From Spisula solida (taxonomy: Eukaryota > Mollusca > Bivalvia > Venerida > Mactridae): a stretch of DNA of 64,000 nt. Below, piece by piece: positions 55,401 to 64,000 of the stretch. The stretch covers positions 31,002,222 through 31,066,221 of the forward strand of contig OX365952.1 of assembly GCA_947247005.1 (NCBI GenBank), read 5' to 3'. The translations under genes were made by a program, and so were the position numbers. Numbering within the stretch: the first letter of the stretch is position 1; every line of letters begins with the position of its first letter. Under the pieces are notes generated by a model. That model saw only the letters and a program-made list of their open reading frames with translations, searched no databases and was not told the origin of the DNA.

Positions 55401-58400
55401 TAGTTTTCGACCTAAATGCCCAAATTCGGGGATTTTGCTGTCATGGGTACACAGGCATCCCAGACTACAGGATATTATGGGCCCAGGGTCGTGCACAGGT
55501 TTTTGGGCCCGCTAGACCCCTTTAAAGATTTCGCGCAAGGGTCACCGTCACATCGTCATTTCCGGTGACCTTTAGTCGAAATATTGACAATTTTTTCTAC
55601 TTTCGGTTTGAGGTGGGTGTGTAGCATCCGGATGTATCGAGTTTTTATCAGTGCTGTAAGTCAATAGTGTCTCAGGGACGGGGTATAGGGACCATATGAA
55701 TTTCTCATAACCCCCCAAAAAATCGTGGTAGCGGAAAGGATATACACCAAAAACAAAATTTTGCGTTGTTTGCCCTTTTTATCCATGAAATATCGTTAAT
55801 ATATCGAAATAAAAGCTCCGCGAGTCGCATGTGTCGCCTGACGACATGCACATTTGTCATGAAAAACTATCCACTATTTGGCTACATATCAACTCACAAG
55901 AGTTCTCTAGTCATCTGAACTAAAAACGACAAAGTGATGCTCTGGACAAAAAAATGTCACAGCAAGAAACATGCATACCTATCTTGGAGTCATTAATACT
56001 TATGGTGACAAAGTTATGCCACGGACAAGACATGCTTATAAAATCAATCAAAAGACAAAAATAAAAAATGGCACAAGGTAGAGTTACAATTCTTGTGTAC
56101 TGCACTTGGACTTTTGGTAAGAAACATGCATACCAAATTTCAAGTCATTCAACCTCTTGGTGACGAGTTATCCGCCGGACAAGAAATGCTCAAATTAAAT
56201 CAATCTGACAAAGTTATGCTCCGGACAAGAAATGCTCTAATAAAATCAATCAAAGGAAAATAATTCAAAAACTATGACAGGTAGAGTTATGGTTCTTGTG
56301 CACTGCACGTCGGCTTATTGCAAGAAACATGCATACCAAATCTTGAGTCATTTGAACTTAAGGTGACAAAGTTATGCTCCGGACAAGAAATGCTCTAATA
56401 AAGTCAATCAAAGGGAAATAATTCAAAAACTATGACAGGTAGAGTTATGGTTCTTGCGCACTGCACTTCGCCATGATGTAAGAAACATGCATACCAAATC
56501 TTGAGTCATTTGAACTTAAGGTGACAAAGTTATGCTCCGGACAAGCAATTTGTGACGCCGCCGCCGCCAAAGTAACACCTATATGTCGCCTTTTCAGGCG
56601 ACACAAAAATGGATTTCAGGCCCAAATTACCACTAAAACGGGCATTTCTGGAACGTTGTATATCCTTTCCGCTACCATAGCGTACTAATGCAGACTCACC
56701 GGGATGGCCATTTCGGCCTTCCGTAGTTTTCGACCTAAATGCCCAAATTCGGGGATTTTGCTGTCATGGGTACACAGGCATCCCAGACTACAGGATATTA
56801 CGGGCCCAGGGTCATGCACAGGTTTTTGGGCCCGCTAGACCCCTTTAAAGAGGGCTTTGAACGTAGATTTTACAAAACTGAAATTACTGGTCCTACCCGC
56901 CATTGCGGTACGATTCCCTGTGGTATTGCATTAACATTTAGCGCCAAAAAGTTTTTATTTTTCTATAGCAGGAATATAAGGCTAGACAAAGGGGTCAGGA
57001 CCTATGCCCTTAAGGGGCCAAAAAGTAGGCCTGTCAAGCTAAAAAAAAAAAAAGTTTTTCGCGCAAGGGTCACCGTCACATCGTCATTTCCGGTGACCTT
57101 TAGTCGAAATATTGACAATTTTTTCTACTTTCGGTTTGAGGTGGGTGTGTAGCATCCGGATGTATCGAGTTTTTATCAGTGCTGTAAGTCAATAGTGTCT
57201 CAGGGACGGGGTATAGGGACCATATGAATTTCTCATAACCCCCAAAAAAATCGTGGTAGCGGAAAGGATATATAGTAAGGGGAAATCCATTCCAGACTTT
57301 GTTGCTATATTTAGTAACCAAAGCACTCAATATCTCACCTTAACAAACATCACTCAGGGTAATCCTTTCCTTACTTTGTTGCTATAAATAGTAACCAAAG
57401 CACTCAATATCTCACCTTAACAAACATCACACGGGGAAATCCTTTCCTGCCTTGGTTGCTATAAATAGTAACCAAAGCACTTAATATCTCACCTTAACAA
57501 TCATCACACGGGGAAATCCTTTCCTGACTTTGTTGCTATATATAGTAACCAAAGCACTTAATATCTCACCTTAACAAACATCACACGGGGAAATCCTTTC
57601 CTGACTTTAAGTGGAGATGAACATAGTGTGAATCGCATGTGTAATGCTAATGGTACATGTTCTATTAACTCTGCTAGTTCCTTCAGATCAGCCAGATAAC
57701 ACATGAAGTATAGATCATCCAACTTGCAGACGTGAACGAAAATATCCTGTAACAATATCAAGGTATAATATTGTAAAATCACTTATTTTCATGGGCATTT
57801 AATTTCATGAAATTTGTTAAAATGCAATTTTCGTTGGGTTGTTCACTAATGGCTTAATTTGCCCTGTGATTCTTCAAAAAATAAAAATGCTTGTTTCTAT
57901 AAATCTGTCCTATAATTCAAATAACTCAACATTTCCTTTGTAAAAATTAGCATGCATATCCCAATTTCCCTTGTAATTTGTTGACAAAACTGCCAAGATT
58001 AATGTTTAGCCCAAAATGTAATTTTTGCCATTTTCACGACTATAACTGATGTGAAACCATCCCAAAAACCACAAAGGCATTCTTGTGACACCTTTATATT
58101 TTTACATAACCAGCAAGTTGTTATATAAGTACAAAATATCAAAGCGTCACAAAAATGCCATCATGGTTTTTGGGAAGGTTTATGCCATGACAATCCATGA
58201 TAATGGCTAAAAATGACATTTTTGCTAAACATGACATAAGTAGATTTCTCGACATATAACGAGGGAAATTGAGAAATGTATGCTTATTTTTTTGAAAGAC
58301 AGTGTAAGGTTATTAGAACAAGACTGCGCTCAATAAACGCTTATGCCCCTATGGAAGCCTTGCCCATAAAAAGCTAAGTCAATCAGGGGCCATAATTCTG

Positions 58401-61400
58401 TAATAATGTTGGATAGTGTTACATGGCTTCGATAATGTAAGGGGCTTATGATGGTAAACAAGTATGCCATGTTTTAAGGCAACGCCATGATGGACATGAT
58501 GTAAAACGAAATGAGGTTAGGTGATATAGTTGTGTAGAGAATGTTCAAATACAACAACCATGCAAGTATGAAAGCTTTGTAGCAAGCCATATTAATGCTA
58601 GAAGAAACGGTCAATTTGGGTTAACCAAGAATTTGGCCCTCCAATAAGTCTAAGTCCAAATTAGGTCAAGGTGAAGGTTGAAATGGTGTCAAATGATACA
58701 GGTGTGTGGAGAGTGTTCATATACAACATCCATGCAAGTATGGAAGCTTTGTAGCAAGCCATAAAAATGCTAGAAGAAATGGTCAATTTGGGTTAACCAG
58801 GAATTTGAACCTTCAATAAGTCCAAAATTAGGTCAAGGTGAATGTCAAAATGGGGTCAGGTGATACAGGCGTGTAGAGAGTGTTCATATACAACATCCAT
58901 GCAAGTATGAAAGTTTTGTAGCTAGCCATATAAATGCTAGAAGAAATGGTCAATTTGGGTTAACCAAGAATTTGGCCCTTCAATAAGCCTAAGTCCAAAA
59001 TTAGGTCAAGGTGAAGGTCAAAATGAGGTCAGGTGATAGAGGCATGTGGAGAGTGTTCATATACAACATTCATGCAAGTATGGAAGCTTTGTAGCAAGCC
59101 ATAATAATGCTAGAAGAAACTGTCAATTTGGGTTAACCAGGACGGACGGACGAACGGACAGGTGAATCACTATATGCCTCCCCATCTATTGATAGGGGGG
59201 CATAAAAATAGGACAGATGTAAAGGACAAGCATTTCTATTTTTTGAAATACAGTGCAACCTCTACAGAGATACCGTAGCTTGAGCAACAACCTCTCTTGA
59301 ACAACATTATCATTTTGTTCCAGAAGTAACCAGTTTATTACAACCTCTGTACAACAATCAAACTTTGTGTTTCCCAAAGGGTGTTGCTTTTGAGAGGTTA
59401 TACTGTAATTATATTCATTTTGCAACAGTTTAATATTGGGCTGATATCATTGAGTATATATGAGACGGAAATATGGAGGTACTGAACACGAGCGCCACAA
59501 GACGCGCCCCATGCTAAACTATGGCACGTTGTCAGAAACTGATTTTCTACTTTTTATGAACAATAAGCCTCATCAGCTCTGATTTCATTCCTAAGCAGGG
59601 TCTTCACATGAGCTGCCTAACATCACAATGTCTCATTCCTAATTATAGTTTTGAGCAAAAACTGATTTCTTTGGTAACAGTAAGTGACCCACTTTCTGTC
59701 TGAAGCAACCTTTTAACATAAACTGTATACCAAGTTTCATTCAGATGTACATCCAATAGTATATCAGATATAAATTCCTTGGTTCTTTAACATGCCCTGG
59801 GTATTGTTTTGATACACACAAGGCTACCTCTGGGTTCATCCCTAGTTGGGTAGAAAACACTGTTGACTGTGTGTGATTTTGGGAACCAATCAATGTGGGC
59901 CATGTGATGTTGGGAACCAATCAATGTGGACTGTGTGATGTTGGGAACCAATCAATGTAGTATTACTTACCAGCAGATTAGACAGTGAAGCTTTAGGTAG
60001 ATGATAGGAGAACATTTCTATCATTTCTGCTGTAGGATTCATACCAGCTTTCTGGAAAGAAGAAAGTCGTCAGAGCAAAACTGTTCAACCCTTGGCTAGA
60101 TAGACACTCTACTATATTTATCTACAGATACTGATATCCATCTACTACTACTGGGATCTTCCATGTGAGAACATATCATAGAACAATGTTCTCCGACGTG
60201 TGTGATAACAAATTACGTCACCAGCTTTTCGGCACGAAAAATGTAACGTCGTCAAAGACTCGCTTAATGACCTTTGTTTTCTAGATTTGTTTAAGAAATG
60301 TTGACTCCCAAAAAACAACTCAGGACGAATCCTATATGTCTTCAACAAAAGGGCCATAACTCCAACAATAATCATCCAACTAAACATTCCTGAAAAGATG
60401 CACAACTAGACTTGGTATCAACTATTCAGCAATTACAGTAATTTACTGTAGAGAATAGTCAGAATACTCCCATGTGTATGATTAAACTTGTGTGCAGGGT
60501 GTGAAAACGAAAGTTGCTAATGACATCAGATTACCTTTACCAGTGTTCTTAGAGCTGAACCCTATTGAGTAATTTTCCTCAGTTTAAATTGAGTATGTAG
60601 AGTATCAGCAGGTCTTTTTAGATTATTTACTTAAACAACATACATTGTAATGTAACAATTAATTTAATTAAACTATGTGTTTAATTTTTAATTAAACTAT
60701 GTGATTGAACTAAATAGAATACATTTAAACTAAATTAAGTTTATTTCAAGACCACTTTGAATAGATGTCTCCTCACTTCTCCCTGTATCTGAAAACTTCT
60801 CCCTAATTGCTCTGGAGGGAGAAGTCACTTCTCCCTAAAATTTGGATCTGTGCCGATCCCTGATTCATGTGAAGTTTCATTGAAACCCAACCAAGGGTTA
60901 AGGAGAATAACCATGTACAAACTTTATTTTTGAACGTTAAAGGGACATAACTCTGGCAATAATCATCTGACCCAAAATTCTGAACAATATGCACATCTAG
61001 TGGGGCTTTCCCTACAATAGCTCAACAACTTACCACTAACGGGTTCTTTTCCGTATTCACGATTTCTTTTAATACAGGAAGATCTTTGGACCAGAAAGTG
61101 GTAACCTCTCCACACTCGTACTGTGTCTTAAATCTACCTGCCCGTCCACCAATCTGCTGAGCTTGTGAGGTAGATAGTGGGTCTATCGCCAGCGTAAAAT
61201 CTGTACGTAACGAATGCTTCATTACAGAATAAAATACTACCCTCTTTATAGCTCTGTAAATATACAATATCTATGTACACTTCATTTTAAATATAAGGTG
61301 TAGTATATTCTATACTTCTGTAATTATGCCCTGTTAAGCACTGTGGTTCCACAACACTGGAAAATTTTGCTAGTTTTTGCATCTTTACCTCCAGTGTCTG

Positions 61401-63376
61401 TATGTTTCAATAGAATGTAAATTTTCTCTCTAATTTGTGTAGGATTGTCTGGTTATTATTCCCTGATTTTTCTATCCAGGAATTTTTCCGCCCCTTTCCC
61501 TGTTCCCGCCCCTTTGCATGTCTCCAGAGTAGTTGGCCACGCTGGCTGACGTATGGACATATGCAAAGCAACCCATCTTCTTCCAAGAGGCTTACAAAAA
61601 CATTATCTATTTTTAAACCAAGTAATGGTTGGAACAGTGGCCGAGAGTTAAGCGCTCTCGACTAACAATCCCGAGGACCCTGGTTCGAATCTCAGCCAGA
61701 GTACTGGAAATTTCAGAAACATTTTTCAGTGTTTCCCATCCAACTAAAAGTGAACTGGTTGGAAACCCAGAGGTAGTCTCGCCTGTATCGGTGCTATACA
61801 CTGGGCACTAAGGAGTCTATTCGGAAAGACCTAGGACAGTGCGCCTGGATTCCTTGTATCACTCAAACTTTCTGTCTCTTCCCTCATTGGCCAATTCGGC
61901 AGGGATAAAACCGAATGGTCATGCACTACGACCGTCTCAGTCGATTGCAAATAAGTAACTTTTGAGTGAATGTATCATTATACTGGTTACTAAATAAATA
62001 TAAGTAGTCATACTTTCACAACCGTACAGTTATAAGTAGTACATACTTTCACAACCGTACGGTTATAAGTAGTACATACTTTCACAACCGTACGGTTATA
62101 AGTAGTACATACTTTCACCACCGTACGGTTATAAGTAGTACATACATTCACAACCATACGGTTATAAGTAGTACATACAGATTGAGTCCCATTCCAACTG
62201 CGTCCGTAGCAACCATAACATTACACGGGTCATCTGGATCATTAAACTTCCTAGATTGTGTGATCTTTGTACCTGGAATAGAGTTCGAGTTCGTTAAATG
62301 CTCATACAGTACAGAGAATTTGACGCGATTCTCAAACTTCTATTAGCATAATTTATCAGCTGATATCTTGACTTTATTTATAACCCAGGTTGTAAGTTTT
62401 CATAAGCAGGGAGTATCACGAAGACGATCGATGTGTAATACAAACATAAAAGTAAAGGACCTATATTGCATGATTTGCTCGCGGAACGCAGGCAGGGTGA
62501 CCACAGAAAATGATGAATCAAATTCCCTGATAATTCCCTCACCAAAAGTTTATTTTCAATAACTGTTTTCGGTGTTCGAAACTCAGATGCAGCTGAAATA
62601 TGGCCACTAACCTCCCCTTATATAACCAAACTCATTATTTACTTATCTTATAATAAATACATGTTACTAACAGTCTGTTTGAAGAAATACATCTTTTGAC
62701 TAAAGTCATGAAGAGAAGCTGCCAGTAGACACATTTTTCCTCTAATGTTTTGTAAAATTCCCTGATTATTCCCTAATTTTTGCCCAATTTTGAAAGTCCC
62801 TGATTTTTCCCTGCAGGGAGTTTGTTTTTGGCATTTTCCCTGTTTTCCAGAGTCTGTGGCCACTCTGGCAAGAACCTTGTAAAATATTTATGCATTAAGG
62901 TCAGGAGCAGGTCTAGAAATTCTTGACAGAAAAGCACATATAAAGTTAAGTATGAACATTCAATCTGTCACACAGTTGAAACACCACTGACAGTTCAATA
63001 CAGTAAAATCAGAACATTTCACATGGTCAAAATTTCACGAATTTATTATTTTGGAGTAGTTTGTAGGGTTAAATATAAGCAATTTTTTAATTGCAGAAAG
63101 AACTACTATCTGTTAATTTACTGCTGTTTTTAAGTTCATGAAAATAAATTTTCGCAAAATTATCGATTTCGCAAATATAGTGAAATTAATCCCTTGCAAA
63201 TATTTCTGACTTTACAGTGTACTTACAGTAGTAAAGAAAACTCTTACCTGGCGGCAGTGTTCCGTATATAACAGCACATTTATGTCCCTTAGATGTTAGG
63301 ATATCAAATACTTTGAAGATATCGGTCTTGGAGAAACATACAACACAATCACCCGGTCGTATATTATCAAACGAGC
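48131..63376 (-). CDS. SUPV3L1: SUPV3L1 (SUV3) RNA helicase, last seven exons
   Basis: Minus-strand exons 63248-63376, 62179-62272, 61034-61253, 59971-60051, 57570-57746, 50857-51005 and 48131-49403 join in phase to about 707 residues. SUV3 is an ATP-dependent helicase that works with PNPase in mitochondrial RNA turnover. Motifs: [17 protein letters not shown] and VIYGTLPPG, then [20 protein letters not shown] (motif V), [20 protein letters not shown] (motif VI), [20 protein letters not shown], and the SUV3 C-terminal signature [17 protein letters not shown]. The last exon encodes 423 residues, far more than the human protein has after this signature; the extra part is rich in Lys, Glu, Asp and Ser. 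The protein ends with a helix like the human one ([20 protein letters not shown]). The N-terminal half lies beyond the window. Confidence 0.95.
49911..50838. repeat. 31-bp minisatellite, about 30 copies, in SUPV3L1
   Basis: Units read GGCAAGCAGGGCTATTCAGT then ACCTGTCACAC. The array ends 12 bp from the donor of the exon at 50857-51005. Since 31 is not divisible by three, the three frames rotate and all stay open, creating long meaningless frames with a 31-residue period. Confidence 0.95.
50857..51005 (-). CDS. SUPV3L1: SUPV3L1 exon, SUV3 C-terminal domain
   Basis: Acceptor GATTATAG, donor TTAAG|GTAAGA; 149 bases, phase 0 to 2. It encodes [39 protein letters not shown] and IVDLYLWL. Confidence 0.95.
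52318..54397 (+). mobile_element. Pearl-like repeat, GTGTCGCC family, copy 1 (middle of the nest)
   Basis: Starts AAAGCTCCGCGAGTCACAAG then TGTCGCCTGACG; about 170-bp tandem cores (CTCCGGACAAGAAATGCTCT, TTGCAAGAAACATGCATACC); a CCG microsatellite at about 54332-54358; ends with the hairpin TGTCGCCTGAAAGGCGACA and AAAAA. Outer-element sequence resumes directly after it (AAAACCTGTACC). Confidence 0.8.
53024..53775. mobile_element. TA-flanked MITE, CTGTAAAAGCA ends (innermost of the nest)
   Basis: CTGTAAAAGCA and TGCTTTTACAG form the ends, with TA on each side (53022-53023, 53776-53777). Neighbouring core copies read GGCTTATTGCAAG where this one reads GCTTA[element]TATTGCAAG, giving the empty site. 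The interior carries mirrored TTTTCGCGA motifs. Confidence 0.92.
55066..55125 (+). repeat. tRNA-like SINE head in SUPV3L1 intron
   Basis: TAGCCTAGAGGTTGAGCG fits an A box and GTCACGGGTTCGAAG a B box; AT-rich sequence follows. It is not a full cloverleaf. Confidence 0.55.
55290..55335. repeat. Outlying copy of the SUPV3L1 77-bp repeat
   Basis: ATATCTCAACTTTACAAACA and GGGGAAATCCTTTCCTCAC match the array at 57280-57605, from which it is separated by three inserted elements (55339-57270). Confidence 0.7.
55339..55742. mobile_element. TIR element, TCCTTTCCGCTACCA family, copy 1
   Basis: TATCCTTTCCGCTACCA at the left and TGGTAGCGGAAAGGATA at the right. Compared with 56661-57270 it lacks about 200 bp between CCCCTTTAAAGA and CGCGCAAGGGTCACC. 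Confidence 0.85.
55810..56609 (+). mobile_element. Pearl-like repeat, GTGTCGCC family, copy 2
   Basis: Same start (AAAAGCTCCGCGAGTCGCAT), cores and hairpin end (TGTCGCCTTTTCAGGCGACA) as 52318-54397, with fewer cores and a shorter CCG tract. Confidence 0.82.
56661..57270. mobile_element. TIR element, TCCTTTCCGCTACCA family, copy 2
   Basis: Ends TATCCTTTCCGCTACCA and TGGTAGCGGAAAGGATA, flanked by TA. It contains an open frame of 137 codons (56739-57149) that the deletion in copy 1 disrupts; no domain was recognised in it. Confidence 0.85.
57280..57605. repeat. 77-bp array copied across a SUPV3L1 splice donor
   Basis: On the minus strand each unit holds AGGAAAGGATTTCCCCGTGT, then TTGTTAAG|GTGAGATATT, that is, about 38 bases of exon end, the donor and intron start. 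Four units occur at about 77-bp spacing; the first belongs to the real exon. Confidence 0.88.
57570..57746 (-). CDS. SUPV3L1: SUPV3L1 exon after the helicase core
   Basis: Acceptor ATTGTTACAG, donor TTAAG|GTGAGA; 59 codons, phase 0. It encodes [39 protein letters not shown] and [20 protein letters not shown]. An alternative donor (AAA|GTCAGG at 57606) would end it 12 codons earlier, but the longer form keeps the residues aligned with other SUV3 proteins and has the better donor. Confidence 0.9.
57750..58316. other. SUPV3L1 intron, no clear feature
   Basis: A degraded piece near 57775-57850 (AAAATCACTTATTTTCATG) resembles the MITE family of 53024 and 63001. Otherwise nothing was recognised. 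Confidence 0.35.
58317..59209 (+). mobile_element. Pearl-like element with tandem cores, copy 2
   Basis: Starts AACAAGACTGCGCTCAATAA, has about four cores, a short GACGGACGGACG tract and ends CATCTATTGATAGGGGGGCA then TAAAAA. Same family and orientation as 45698-46860. Confidence 0.85.
59249..59407. mobile_element. MITE, TACAGTRCAACCTCT family, copy 2
   Basis: TACAGTGCAACCTCT and AGAGGTTATACTGTA ends; interior AAAGGGTGTTGCTTTTG matches the copy at 7935-8113. Confidence 0.75.
59877..59960. repeat. About 32-bp repeat, three copies, beside a SUPV3L1 donor
   Basis: GGGAACCAATCAATGTGG with GTGTGATGTT spacers, ending 10 bp from the donor of the exon at 59971-60051. Confidence 0.85.
59971..60051 (-). 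CDS. SUPV3L1: SUPV3L1 exon
   Basis: Acceptor CTTTCCAG, donor CTGCTG|GTAAGT; 27 codons in phase 0: [19 protein letters not shown] and KASLSNLL, a block conserved in SUV3. Confidence 0.94.
60052..61033. other. SUPV3L1 intron, repeat remnants only
   Basis: GTGAAGTTTCATTGAAACCC near 60870 resembles 42960 and looks like an old pearl-type core. ACTTCTCCCT recurs several times near 60775-60835. No exon was seen. Confidence 0.35.
61034..61253 (-). CDS. SUPV3L1: SUPV3L1 exon with motif VI
   Basis: Acceptor GTATATTTACAG, donor TTAGTG|GTAAGT; 220 bases, phase 2 to 0. It encodes [37 protein letters not shown] and [18 protein letters not shown]. Confidence 0.95.
61633..61975 (+). mobile_element. tRNA-derived SINE, single-unit copy
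   Basis: tRNA-like head: CAGTGGCCGAGAGTTAAGCG (A box), CTCTCGACTAACAATCCCGAG in the anticodon region, CCCTGGTTCGAATCTC (B box). It continues TTTCAGTGTTTCCCATCC, AGAGGTAGTCTCGCCTGTAT and CATGCACTACGACCGTCTC. It holds one copy of the segment amplified at 3676-4356. Confidence 0.75.
61999..62178. repeat. 33-bp array starting at a SUPV3L1 donor
   Basis: On the minus strand the intron starts GTATGTACTACTTATAACCG and repeats this unit about 5.4 times, so GTATGT donor-like hexamers recur every 33 bp. Confidence 0.92.
62179..62272 (-). CDS. SUPV3L1: SUPV3L1 exon with motif V
   Basis: Acceptor TCTATTCCAG, donor CAATCT|GTATGT; 94 bases, phase 1 to 2. It encodes [20 protein letters not shown] and [10 protein letters not shown]. 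Confidence 0.95.
62489..62871. mobile_element. TIR element, GGTGGCCACAGA family, copy 2
   Basis: CAGGGTGACCACAGAAAATG at the left and TCTGTGGCCACTCTGG at the right, with TTTGAAGAAATACATCTTTT and AAATTCCCTGATTATTCCC inside, as at 43090-43396. Further pieces with CCCTGATTTTTC motifs lie at about 61440-61550 and 63570-63880. Confidence 0.7.
63001..63217. mobile_element. MITE related to the CTGTAAAAGCA family
   Basis: TACAGTAAAATCAGAACATTT and AAATATTTCTGACTTTACAG form the ends; the interior (TTCGCAAAATTATCGATTTC, GCAAATATAGTGAAATTAAT) aligns with the right part of 53024-53775. It ends about 26 bp from a SUPV3L1 donor. Confidence 0.7.
63248..63376 (-). CDS. SUPV3L1: SUPV3L1, first visible exon
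   Basis: Acceptor CATATTACAG, donor CCGCCAG|GTAAGA; 129 bases, phase 1 to 1. It encodes [39 protein letters not shown] and LPP, the start of the second RecA-like domain. Confidence 0.94.
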
Positions 63377-63962
63377 CTGTAATATGTAGAAACAAGAATT
63401 ACCCTTCCACAAAGAACCAGCAACTTCAACATGTGGAGGAAAACTTACTTTTTTGTTAATTTTTTTGGACGTGTATGACCAGTAGGAATCTTCCGGGCAT
63501 CGAACGAGGATTGATGAATTATGAATTGCTAGATTACAACTCCACGGCACTAAAGAGTTTCCCACAAATATTCTGACACAAAATTCCCTGACTTTCCCTC
63601 ACCATACACCAGTTTTCTTTGACTTTTTAGAGCGATCGGGCACGGAAGCATTGTTTTGTTCGGGTAAAATATGACAATAAAAATAGATAAAAGGAAGTTA
63701 TATTAGCTTTAGATGGAACAAATAAGTTTAAATTAGTAGTTCTAGGGGCTGATGATTGAACTGTTCAGAGCAAGCATAGTGAGCGATGATTTTTTTCAGT
63801 TTTTGTTTTTTCTACATAGTAATTGGCATTTTTACAAAAAATTATGTTTTTTTCCTGACTTTTCCATGACCTTGGGAACCCTGACTAACCACAGCTGCCA
63901 CTGGGTCTTTTAAATATTTTGGAATTCAATTTTACAACAGTAACTTTACTTCTTCACATCAG
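63377..63962. other. SUPV3L1 intron, repeat remnants
   Basis: CCCTGACTTTCCCTCACCAT and CATGACCTTGGGAACCCTGA suggest a degraded relative of the GGTGGCCACAGA family. No exon was seen. Confidence 0.35.
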
Positions 63963-64000
63963 GGTACTATTTTATCAAAGCACTTAAGGAAATATTAAAG
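63963..64000. mobile_element. Left end of an inverted-repeat element, cut by the window edge
   Basis: GGGTACTATTTTATCAAAGC and ACTTAAGGAAATATT match the left arm of the element at 5683-5925. Confidence 0.55.

Noticed and set aside
57606..57746. Shorter SUPV3L1 exon ending at AAA|GTCAGG
   Set aside because: It keeps phase but drops conserved residues, and the donor is poorer than GTGAGA at 57569.
61022..61267. A short independent gene starting at an internal Met
   Set aside because: The in-phase acceptor and the motif VI sequence show it is an internal exon of SUPV3L1.

Overview
This window looks like nuclear DNA from a bivalve mollusc. The evidence is interrupted genes with GT-AG introns, an AT-rich background, minisatellites in most introns, and element families with the plan known from bivalve 'pearl'/HINE repeats (internal tandem cores, a GACG microsatellite, a 3' hairpin). 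The species cannot be named from the sequence. No rRNA gene, convincing functional tRNA gene, operon or CRISPR array was found.

Three host genes are supported by joining exons in phase. (1) 1156-5636, plus strand: the 3' part (six exons, about 383 residues) of a gene for a TIR-like domain protein with a Ser/Thr/Lys-rich tail; its 5' end lies left of the window. (2) 22168-42165, plus strand: a complete 11-exon acyl-CoA synthetase of the 4-coumarate-CoA-ligase/luciferase-like (ANL) family, 602 residues, with a basic N-terminal leader. (3) 63376-48131, minus strand: the last seven exons (about 707 residues) of the mitochondrial RNA helicase SUPV3L1/SUV3, with an unusually long C-terminal exon; its 5' end lies right of the window.

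Layout: 0-6 kb, TIR-like gene with a SINE whose middle is amplified into a minisatellite. 6-14 kb, intergenic MITEs, pearl-like repeats, a 34-bp array and a 1.4-kb element (copy A). 14.3-19.2 kb, a TA-flanked inverted-repeat element split by a 5'-truncated L1/Tx1-type retrotransposon with a long open frame. 18.6-23.2 kb, three convergent pairs of tRNA-like sequences. 22.2-42.2 kb, the synthetase gene, whose 9.1-kb intron 5 holds copy B of the 1.4-kb element and a large repeat-rich insertion. 42.2-48 kb, intergenic repeats including one pearl-like element inside another. 48-64 kb, SUPV3L1, whose introns include a three-level nest of elements.

The most unusual pattern is that tandem arrays repeatedly sit at splice junctions: nine exon borders in the three genes are touched by, built from, or duplicated with a minisatellite. 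Other notable items are a tandemly copied synthetase exon, an intron beginning with repeated donor sequences, convergent tRNA-like pairs inside inverted-repeat elements, and several unrelated element families sharing one terminal architecture. All splice joins were made by eye and need transcript support.
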